A stretch of DNA of 64,000 nt from Pseudomonas putida. Lineage in GTDB: Bacteria > Pseudomonadota > Gammaproteobacteria > Pseudomonadales > Pseudomonadaceae. Made by a program: the position numbers and the translations under genes. Below the pieces are notes generated by a model. It searched no databases. It was given only the letters and a program-made list of their open reading frames with translations, and was not told the DNA's origin. Where the stretch lies: assembly GCF_001941965.1 (NCBI RefSeq), contig NZ_MKZO01000058.1, forward strand, positions 62,001 through 126,000. The letters are read 5' to 3'. Shown in pieces: positions 26,294-33,365 of the stretch; the first letter of the stretch is position 1; every line of letters starts with the position of its first letter.

Positions 26294-26611
26294 AGTGTGC
26301 TCACGGTGAGATTGCGCTGAGGCGGGGCGGCGCGGTGCTCGCGCTTCTTCCCCATGGGAATTGCCATCTTGAAACGGGACGCTGACAGCGTGTCGGTGGT
26401 CACGTCATTCATGCCATTCGCGGCAAGGAAAGTGCCGATCTGTTTCTGCATATTGCACGGCCATTTTGCGCCGGGTGTCGATGTTAACCTGCGGAAGCGG
26501 CCCTGCAATGAGGCCGTTTCCTACATTTAACTCAGAAATTTCCGCAGCCTCATCAGACCTGACGGTCGGGCTGCGCCTTGGTCTTCGTCGTGGAGTAAGG
26601 AGCGTCCCGCC
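26294..26611. other. Intergenic region upstream of the antiporter gene
   Basis: This 318-bp region separates the divergent thioesterase and antiporter genes. An apparent 81-codon reading frame on the minus strand overlaps the thioesterase start and looks spurious. A GC-rich imperfect hairpin (CGCAGCC...GGGCTGCG, about 26542-26575) lies 35-70 bp before the antiporter start. It could be a leader structure, but I cannot assign it to a known riboswitch. Confidence 0.35.
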
Positions 26612-28372
26612 GTGCATGCCATCAGCTTTATCCAGGATCTGGCGGTGATCATGCTGGTTGCCGGTGTGGTCACCATTCTTTTCCACCGCCTCAAGCAGCC
26701 CGTGGTGCTCGGCTATATCGTCGCCGGCTTCATCATCGGCCCGCACACCCCGCCGTTCGGCCTCATCCACGACGAAGACACGATCAAGACCCTCGCCGAA
26801 CTCGGGGTGATCTTCCTGATGTTCTGCCTGGGCCTGGAATTCAGCCTTGGCAAATTGTTCAAGGTGGGGGCGACGGCGTTTATCGCGGCGTTCCTGGAAA
26901 TCGTCCTGATGATCTGGATCGGTTTCGAGATCGGCCGCTGGTTCGGCTGGAGCACCATGGACTCGCTGTTCCTCGGGGCGATCCTGGCGATTTCCTCGAC
27001 CACCATCATCGTCAAGGCGCTCAATGACCTGAAGATGAAGAACGAGCGCTTCGCCCAACTGATCTTCGGCGTGCTGATCGTCGAGGACATCCTCGGCATC
27101 GGCATCATCGCCTTGCTCTCGGGTATCGCCGTCAGCGGCACGGTCAGCTCCGGCGAGGTGTTCTCAACGGTCGGCAAGCTGTCGCTATTCATGATCGTTG
27201 CGCTGGTGGTGGGCATCCTCCTGGTACCGCGCTTGCTGGCCTATGTCGCCAAATTCGAAAGCAACGAGATGCTGCTGATCACCGTGCTGGGCCTGTGCTT
27301 CGGCTTCTGCCTGCTGGTGGTCAAGCTGGAATACAGCATGGTGCTGGGCGCCTTCCTGATCGGCGCGATCATGGCCGAGTCGCGCCAGTTGATGAAGATC
27401 GAGCGGTTGATCGAGCCGGTGCGGGACATGTTCAGCGCGATCTTCTTCGTCGCCATCGGCCTGATGATCGACCCGAACGTGCTGGTGGAGTACATCTGGC
27501 CGATCGTGGTGATCACCATCGCCGTGGTGCTGGGCAAGATGCTCTCCTGCGGCATGGGTGCCTTTATCGCCGGCAACGACGGACGCACCTCGCTGCGGGT
27601 CGGGATGGGCCTTTCGCAGATCGGCGAATTCTCCTTCATCATCGCCGCCCTGGGCATGACCCTGCAGGTCACCAGCGACTTCCTCTATCCGGTGGCCGTG
27701 GCCGTTTCCGCCATTACCACCTTGCTCACCCCGTACCTGATCCGCGCCGCCGATCCGCTGTCGCTGAAGCTGGCGAAGGTGGTGCCGAGCCGTCTGTCGC
27801 GGGTGTTGTCGCTGTACGGTGAGTGGCTGCGCAGCATCCAGCCGCAAGGCGAGGGGGCGATGCTGGCGTCGATGATCCGGCGGATCCTTTTGCAGGTCGG
27901 GGTCAACCTGGCGCTGGTGGTGGCGATCTTCTTCAGCGGCGGTTACTTCGCCACGCAGATCGGTGCCTACCTGAGTGACTGGATCGCCGATGTCGGCCAG
28001 CAGAAGGCGCTGATCTGGGGCCTGGCGCTGTTGCTCTCGCTGCCTTTCCTGATCGCCGCGTACCGCAAGCTCAAGGCGCTGTCGATGCTGCTGGCGGAGA
28101 TGGGGGTCAAGCCGGAGATGGCCGGACGGCATACCCAGCGGGTCCGCCGGGTGATCGCCGAGGTGATTCCGCTGATCTCGTTGCTGGTGATCTTCCTGCT
28201 GCTCTCGGCGCTGTCGGCGAGCATCCTGCCTACCAGCGAGCTGCTGTTGCTGATCGCGGTGGTGGCGGCGGGCGTGGTGGCGCTGCTATGGCGCTGGTTT
28301 ATCCGGGTACATACCAAGATGCAGATCGCCTTGCTGGAAACCCTGGAGAACCAGAAGGAACATCACCACTGA
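26612..28372 (+). CDS. Monovalent cation:proton antiporter-2 family protein (KefB-like)
   Basis: A 586-residue integral membrane protein with 12 or more transmembrane segments. It shows the CPA2 features GYIVAGFIIGPHTPPFG, LGVIFLMFCLGLEFSLGKL, the SSTTIIVKAL motif, FGVLIVEDILGIG and GMGLSQIGEFSFIIA. Known relatives (KefB, KefC, YbaL) exchange K+ or Na+ for protons. The usual C-terminal TrkA-N/RCK regulatory domain is absent; instead three to four extra hydrophobic segments fill residues 430-570. GTG 26612 is the start, with AAGGAG nine bases upstream. Which ion is moved is not known. Confidence 0.9.
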   Translation: MHAISFIQDLAVIMLVAGVVTILFHRLKQPVVLGYIVAGFIIGPHTPPFGLIHDEDTIKTLAELGVIFLMFCLGLEFSLGKLFKVGATAFIAAFLEIVLMIWIGFEIGRWFGWSTMDSLFLGAILAISSTTIIVKALNDLKMKNERFAQLIFGVLIVEDILGIGIIALLSGIAVSGTVSSGEVFSTVGKLSLFMIVALVVGILLVPRLLAYVAKFESNEMLLITVLGLCFGFCLLVVKLEYSMVLGAFLIGAIMAESRQLMKIERLIEPVRDMFSAIFFVAIGLMIDPNVLVEYIWPIVVITIAVVLGKMLSCGMGAFIAGNDGRTSLRVGMGLSQIGEFSFIIAALGMTLQVTSDFLYPVAVAVSAITTLLTPYLIRAADPLSLKLAKVVPSRLSRVLSLYGEWLRSIQPQGEGAMLASMIRRILLQVGVNLALVVAIFFSGGYFATQIGAYLSDWIADVGQQKALIWGLALLLSLPFLIAAYRKLKALSMLLAEMGVKPEMAGRHTQRVRRVIAEVIPLISLLVIFLLLSALSASILPTSELLLLIAVVAAGVVALLWRWFIRVHTKMQIALLETLENQKEHHH

Positions 28373-29214
28373 GGCGTGCAGTTCAGGGGCTTGTGGCGCC
28401 ACTGCGCCCAGGCCTCGATCCAGCCATCGGCGTGGTCGACGCCCGGTAGCCGGACCACCTCCACGCAATCCGCCGGGCCGAGGCTGCGGCGGTAGTGCTG
28501 GTAGAGGATGGGCGGCACGGTGCGGTCTTCGTAACCGATGAAATGCCGCTGGGCCACATGGCGCAGGCGCTCGGCGCGGTCCAGGGGTTCCAGCGAGCCG
28601 TTCAGTGGCGTGAGTTTCAGCGACTGCGTCCATTGCCGGGGGCTGAGGTTGCCGGCCAGGGTCTGGACCACGGCGACATCGTTGCGCTGCGCGGCCAACA
28701 GCAGGGCCAGGGCGGCGCCACCGGAATAGCCGATCAATTCGAAATCCCGATTGCCGTATTGCTTGCGGATCTGGTTCAGCGCCTGGTCGAGGCTATCGAG
28801 TGCGGCCTGGCCGAAGCGCTGGTCGGTCCATACCTGCGGGTTGCAGGCCGGGGCACTGACGAACTGGCAGGGGCGGGCCAGATAGACGCTGGGCTGCGGA
28901 TCGGTCACGGCCAGGCGGGCCATCAGCAGGGTACGCGGGCTGGGGTCCAGGCTCGGTTGCGACGCGGTGGCCCAGGCGTGGCCGTCGCCTTCCAGGTAGA
29001 CGCGCAGGCGGGCGCTGGTGGGTTTGACCGACGGAGCGCTTATCGCCAGGGGGAAAGGTCGGGTGGGCTGGATGCTGACCTGATGGGCGTTCTGGCTGCT
29101 GAGTTGCTCGAGCTGGGTCATGGGGGACTGGCAGCCGGAAATCAACAACAGGATGATGAGAGCGGAATAGCGCCGCAAACCCTGTGGGAGCTGGCTTGCC
29201 AGCGATGAGGCCAT
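28363..29214 (-). CDS. Lipoprotein alpha/beta hydrolase with REP-derived 5' end
   Basis: A protein of about 283 residues with a lipoprotein signal (SALIILLLISGC, lipobox cysteine then QSP) and an alpha/beta hydrolase fold. The nucleophile elbow GYSGGAALAL holds the catalytic Ser, and GVDHADGWIEAW near the C-terminus supplies a His. The bases coding residues 2-11 are a REP element, so the true start is doubtful: ATG 29214, ATG 29235 or 29265 upstream, or TTG 29178 just after the REP all give a frame into the signal peptide. The 3' end overlaps the antiporter gene by 10 bp (convergent). Substrate unknown. Confidence 0.8.
   Translation of the reverse strand: MASSLASQLPQGLRRYSALIILLLISGCQSPMTQLEQLSSQNAHQVSIQPTRPFPLAISAPSVKPTSARLRVYLEGDGHAWATASQPSLDPSPRTLLMARLAVTDPQPSVYLARPCQFVSAPACNPQVWTDQRFGQAALDSLDQALNQIRKQYGNRDFELIGYSGGAALALLLAAQRNDVAVVQTLAGNLSPRQWTQSLKLTPLNGSLEPLDRAERLRHVAQRHFIGYEDRTVPPILYQHYRRSLGPADCVEVVRLPGVDHADGWIEAWAQWRHKPLNCTPQW
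29180..29212. repeat. Single REP element overlapping a coding start
   Basis: One unpaired copy of the P. putida-type REP (CTGTGGGAGCTGGCTTGCCAGC and flanks). Read on the minus strand in frame it codes S-L-A-S-Q-L-P-Q-G at the N-terminus of the lipoprotein hydrolase. All other copies in this window are in pairs between genes. Confidence 0.9.
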
Positions 29215-29383
29215 CAGTAGCTGCATCAATGTCATTGCCTGGCACACAGGGTGGATAGGCTTCATGTGCGTGCAGGACGAATGTCCGAGGGGATGGAGCG
29301 GTTACGACCCGCCACGCACAGGAAGGCGTGGCGATTCTACGAACATTGATGGCTCTAGGCCATTATTTTCAAACAGAAATGAT

Positions 29384-29791
29384 TCAGCTTTCCAGCCAGA
29401 CATCCCGCGCCCAGTGCCAGACCGACTCCCAGCTTTCCTCGGTGACGATCTCTTCTTCGCCGGACCACAGCACCACGGTGCCATCTTCCTCGACGCAGTA
29501 ATAGTCATCGCCGTCCTGGCACAGCGGGATCAGGTCGCGCGGTACACCGGCGTCCCAGGCATTGGCCGCCACTTCCGGCAGGTAGGTGTGGGATTGCGGG
29601 TCGGTGACGGTGACCGGCTCGAGGCTGCCGTAGACCACGTCGCTGACGGTGAGGAGGAATTCCTTGAAGACGAACGGGATGTTGATGAACAACTGCTCTT
29701 CGATCTCTACCAGGGTGTCCTCGTCCGGCAGTTCGAGCGGTACCGGTACCGGCTCGTTGGCTTCACGCAGCTGTTCAATGACTTCTTCCAC
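29384..29791 (-). CDS. SMI1/KNR4 family protein
   Basis: A 135-residue acidic protein of the SUKH superfamily. It has LPDEDTLVEIEEQLFINIPFVFKEFLLTVSD, the conserved tryptophan pattern near the C-terminus (ESWESVWHWARDVW), and acidic strands typical of this fold. In many bacteria SUKH proteins are immunity partners of toxins; no toxin gene is adjacent here, so a housekeeping role is equally likely. GTG 29791 with GAGAGG upstream is chosen over a TTG 33 bases earlier. Confidence 0.85.
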   Translation of the reverse strand: MEEVIEQLREANEPVPVPLELPDEDTLVEIEEQLFINIPFVFKEFLLTVSDVVYGSLEPVTVTDPQSHTYLPEVAANAWDAGVPRDLIPLCQDGDDYYCVEEDGTVVLWSGEEEIVTEESWESVWHWARDVWLES

Positions 29792-29865
29792 GGTACGCGT
29801 CCTCTCTGTCCTGGCCTTGTGCAAACGTTGCGCGTTATACCCTAGTTGGACGCTGCGCTAAAAGC

Positions 29866-29893
29866 AAAACCCCGGGCAAGCCCGGGGTTTTTT
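29866..29893. terminator. Strong hairpin terminator of the Tim44-domain gene
   Basis: AAAACCCCGGGC and GCCCGGGGTTTT form an 11-12 bp stem around a 4-base loop, followed by T runs on both strands. It lies 18 bp after the minus-strand Tim44-like gene stop and can act bidirectionally. Confidence 0.9.
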
Positions 29894-29910
29894 CTGCAAA
29901 CGCCTCAAGA

Positions 29911-30768
29911 TCAGCCGTTCTGGCGGATCCCCGCGACCAGCCAAGGCTGGTTCTCGCCCTGGGCGCGTTCCATGTTCCAGCTTTCGCTGAACACTTCGCC
30001 CTGGTCGAAACGGGAGGTCTTCGACACACCGCTGAAGGTCAGGGTGGCGATGGTCTTGTCGTGGCGATCGTCGACACCTTCCAGTTGCACATCGAGGTTG
30101 TCGATGTAGGTGGACTGGAAGCCATCACCCAGATCGGCGCGCTCACGCTTGAGGAACTCGAGCAGTTGCGGGGTCACGAACTCGGCGATCTTGTCCATTT
30201 CGTTGGCATCCCAGTGCTGCTGCAGCGTCTGGAAGTGGTTGCGTGCGGCAGACAGGAAGCTCTGCTCGTTGAACCAGGCCGGCGCATTGATCACCGGGCG
30301 GGCAGCAGCGGCAGGCGCGGCGGAACCACCGAAGATCGACGGCTGGGCAGGCTGCTCGTGCGTTTCACGCTGGTAGGCCGGATGGCCAGCGGCGGCCATT
30401 TGCGGCTGCTGCTGCTTGCGACGGCGGGCGGCGATGAAGCGGAAGGCCAGGAAGGCGATCAGCGCCATGATCAGGATGTCGAAGATCTGCATGCCTTCGA
30501 AGCCATCACCCATCAGCATCGAGGCCAGCAGGCCACCGGCAGCGATGCCGGCCAGTGGGCCGAGCCACTTCGAGGCGCCGCTGGCTGCAGCTGGGGCACG
30601 GCCCGGCGCAGTCGGGGTGGCGGCAGGGTTGGCAGGCGTAGCCTGACGGGTCTGGTGCGTCGGAGCGGCGCCCGAACTCTTGCCGCCGCCGAAGCGCTTG
30701 GCGTTGGCGTCGAGGCTCATGGTGAGACCGATGCACAGCGCCAGGGCGATGCTGAGAAAACGTTGCAT
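29911..30768 (-). CDS. Tim44-domain membrane protein
   Basis: A 285-residue protein. A signal or anchor helix is at residues 2-22, then a Gly/Pro/Ala-rich low-complexity segment (about 25-70), a hydrophobic segment (about 70-115, WLGPLAGIAAGGLLASMLMG and ILIMALIAFLAFRFIA) followed by basic RRRKQQQ. A C-terminal Tim44-like domain spans about 165-283 (FLSAARNHFQTLQQHWDANEMDKI and onward). Bacterial members have unknown roles, perhaps in membrane assembly. ATG 30768 is the family start; the upstream frame is not supported. It lies downstream of uvrD on the same strand but 180 bp away. Confidence 0.88.
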   Translation of the reverse strand: MQRFLSIALALCIGLTMSLDANAKRFGGGKSSGAAPTHQTRQATPANPAATPTAPGRAPAAASGASKWLGPLAGIAAGGLLASMLMGDGFEGMQIFDILIMALIAFLAFRFIAARRRKQQQPQMAAAGHPAYQRETHEQPAQPSIFGGSAAPAAAARPVINAPAWFNEQSFLSAARNHFQTLQQHWDANEMDKIAEFVTPQLLEFLKRERADLGDGFQSTYIDNLDVQLEGVDDRHDKTIATLTFSGVSKTSRFDQGEVFSESWNMERAQGENQPWLVAGIRQNG

Positions 30769-30891
30769 AGAAGGGTATTCCCATTTGTGGATTACACGCG
30801 CGCCATGTTGCACAAGTTCTGGAACCCATGACAGCGACAAGATGTTTCTAGCTTTTGCCTGAAGTTTCTGACGGCCTATGTATCGGGCTGT

Positions 30892-30924
30892 AGGCCTTTC
30901 CTTCAGGGGATGAAGGAAAGGCCT
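30892..30924. repeat. 13-bp perfect inverted repeat after uvrD
   Basis: AGGCCTTTCCTTC (30892-30904) and its complement (30912-30924) around a 7-base loop, 25 bp beyond the uvrD stop. It is probably the uvrD transcript's end hairpin, though no T run follows on the minus strand. Confidence 0.75.
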
Positions 30925-30948
30925 GCACCGATGGTCGGAATCGACCTT

Positions 30949-33129
30949 TTAGAGGGCTTCGAGCTTGGCGTACCCGAGCATCAGCCACTTGCTGCCCTCG
31001 GAGAAATTCACCTGGACCCGGGCCTGGGCGCCGGAGCCTTCGAAGTTGAGGATCACGCCCTCGCCGAACACCGCATGCTGGACCCGCTGCCCCAGGTTGA
31101 AGGCGGTCTGCGGGATGTTGGCATCGGCGAACAGGCTGTTGACGCTCTGCTTGGCCCCGGCGAAGGGCCGGCTGACGCTGTTGGACAGGCGCACTTCATG
31201 CACCAGCCCGGCCGGAATTTCGCGAACGAAGCGCGACACCTTGTTGTAGGTCTCGCTGCCGTACAGGCGGCGGGTTTCCGCGTAGGTCATGACCAACTGC
31301 TGCATGGCCCGGGTCACGCCGACGTAGGCCAGGCGGCGTTCCTCTTCGAGACGGCCGGGTTCTTCCAGGCTCATCTTGTGCGGGAACAGGCCCTCTTCCA
31401 TGCCTACGAGGAACACGTAGGGGAATTCCAGGCCCTTGGCGCTGTGCAGGGTCATCAGCTGGATGCTGTCCTCATGCTCGTCAGCCTGGGCATCGCCGGC
31501 TTCCAGCGAGGCATGGCCGAGGAAGGCCGACAGCGCGGACAGCTCGCCGTCTTCCTCGCTCGGCTCGAAGTTGCGTGCGGCGCTGACCAGTTCCTCAAGG
31601 TTTTCTACCCGTGCCTGGCCCTTTTCGCCTTTCTCTTCCTGGTGATAGGCGATCAGCCCGGACTGCTCGATGACGGTCTGGGTCATCAGGTGCAGCGGCA
31701 TGTCGAGGACCTTGGCCGACAGGTTGTCGAGCAGCTCGATGAACGCACCCAGCGCGCTGGCGGCGCGGCCCTTGAGGGCCTTGTTGGCCAGCAACTGGAG
31801 CAGGGCTTCCCACATCGACAGCTGGGAATGCCGCGCATGCTCGCGGATGGTCTCGACGGTCTTCTCGCCGATGCCACGCGGCGGTACGTTGATCACCCGC
31901 TCCAGCGCCGCGTCGTTGCCGCGGCCTTCGAGCAGGCGCAGGTAGGCCATGGCGTTCTTGATCTCGGCGCGTTCGAAGAAGCGCTGGCCGCCATAGATGC
32001 GGTACGGAATGCGCTCGCGCAGCAGGGCTTCTTCAAGCACCCGCGACTGGGCGTTGGAGCGATACAGGATGGCGATATCGCTGCGCGCCAGGCCGGTCTT
32101 CAGCGCGCTTTCGATGGTTTCCACCACGTAGCGGGCTTCGTCGTGTTCGTTGAAGGCGGCGTAGAGGTTCAGCGGCTCGCCGTCGCCGCCTTCGGTCCAC
32201 AGTTCCTTGCCCAGGCGCCCGCTGTTGTTGGCGATCAGGGCGTTGGCGGCCTTGAGGATGCCGGCGGTGGAGCGGTAGTTCTGTTCCAGGCGGATCACTT
32301 CGGCGTCGGGGAAGTCGCTGGAGAACTGCTGGATGTTCTCGATTCGCGCACCGCGCCAGCCGTAGATCGACTGGTCGTCGTCGCCCACCACCATCAGGCT
32401 GTCGCCACCCTGCGCCAGCAGGCGCAGCCAGGCGTACTGCACGGCGTTGGTGTCCTGGAACTCGTCCACCAGCAGGTGGCGGAAACGCCGCGAATAATGC
32501 TGCAGCAGGCCCGGATGGTCGCGCCACAGGTCCAGGGCGCGCAGCAGCAGTTCGGAGAAGTCGATGACGCCGGCACGCTGGCAGGCGGCTTCATAGGCTT
32601 CATAAATGCTGCGCATGGTGCCGAGGAACAGGTCGCCGTTGACCTGGATGTGCTGCGGGCGCAGGCCCTCGTCCTTCTGCCCGTTGATGAACCACTGCGC
32701 CTGGCGCACCGGCCAGCGCTGCTCGTCGAGCCCGAGGTCGCGGATCACCCGCTTGACCAGGCGGGCCTGGTCGTCGCCGTCGAGGATCTGGAAGTTCTGG
32801 TTCAGCCCGGCTTCCTGCCAATGCGCACGCAGCAGGCGGTGCGCCAGGCCGTGGAAGGTGCCCACCCACATGCCCGCCGGGCTGATGCCCAGCAGTTGCT
32901 CGATGCGGTGGCGCATCTCGGCGGCGGCCTTGTTGGTGAAGGTCACCGACAGGATCGAGTGCGGCGACGCCTGCTCGACCTGGATCAACCAGGCGATGCG
33001 GTGCACCAGCACGCGGGTCTTGCCGGAGCCGGCACCGGCCAGGACCAACTGACGCCCGACCGGCGCGGCTACCGCCTGGCGCTGGGCATCGTTGAGGGAA
33101 TTCAAAAGGAGAGAGAGGTCATCATGCAT
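30949..33129 (-). CDS. uvrD: DNA helicase II (UvrD)
   Basis: A 726-residue superfamily 1A helicase that unwinds DNA 3' to 5' in nucleotide-excision and mismatch repair. Motif I is GAGSGKTRVLVHRIAWL near residue 30, motif II DEFQDTN, motif III GDDDQSIYGWRGA, then QNYRST, TLHSAKGLEFPYVF and the C-terminal VGVTRAM (motif VI). The end shows the flexible UvrD tail with a small Tudor-like domain (GQRVQHAVFGEGVILNFEGSG, near 670-695). Length is normal for Pseudomonas. It stands on its own promoter, divergent from the GGDEF/EAL gene. Confidence 0.96.
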   Translation of the reverse strand: MHDDLSLLLNSLNDAQRQAVAAPVGRQLVLAGAGSGKTRVLVHRIAWLIQVEQASPHSILSVTFTNKAAAEMRHRIEQLLGISPAGMWVGTFHGLAHRLLRAHWQEAGLNQNFQILDGDDQARLVKRVIRDLGLDEQRWPVRQAQWFINGQKDEGLRPQHIQVNGDLFLGTMRSIYEAYEAACQRAGVIDFSELLLRALDLWRDHPGLLQHYSRRFRHLLVDEFQDTNAVQYAWLRLLAQGGDSLMVVGDDDQSIYGWRGARIENIQQFSSDFPDAEVIRLEQNYRSTAGILKAANALIANNSGRLGKELWTEGGDGEPLNLYAAFNEHDEARYVVETIESALKTGLARSDIAILYRSNAQSRVLEEALLRERIPYRIYGGQRFFERAEIKNAMAYLRLLEGRGNDAALERVINVPPRGIGEKTVETIREHARHSQLSMWEALLQLLANKALKGRAASALGAFIELLDNLSAKVLDMPLHLMTQTVIEQSGLIAYHQEEKGEKGQARVENLEELVSAARNFEPSEEDGELSALSAFLGHASLEAGDAQADEHEDSIQLMTLHSAKGLEFPYVFLVGMEEGLFPHKMSLEEPGRLEEERRLAYVGVTRAMQQLVMTYAETRRLYGSETYNKVSRFVREIPAGLVHEVRLSNSVSRPFAGAKQSVNSLFADANIPQTAFNLGQRVQHAVFGEGVILNFEGSGAQARVQVNFSEGSKWLMLGYAKLEAL

Positions 33130-33365
33130 CCGCCCATTCTATGGGGGCAACGGATGCCTGGGCAAACCCGCTCGGAAAAAAGACCGGCCGGCGCGACCGC
33201 CCGGTCATCGGCTGCAGCCCTTGGCCCGCGTGCTTGAGCGGTCGCCTTGTACCAAGGGAGGAGAATTCGGGGGTGCGAATTTATGACACAGAGCAGTTTG
33301 GCACCGGGCGTTGCTTGTGTATGCTCCGTGCACGTTTGTGGCTAACCATTACAAGAACACTGCCC

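Noticed and set aside
26263-26508. 81-codon minus-strand frame upstream of the thioesterase
   Set aside because: Overlaps the thioesterase start in another frame and has no good ribosome site or homology signal.
30910-33237. 775-codon plus-strand frame opposite uvrD
   Set aside because: Antisense of a conserved helicase, low-complexity translation, no ribosome site.
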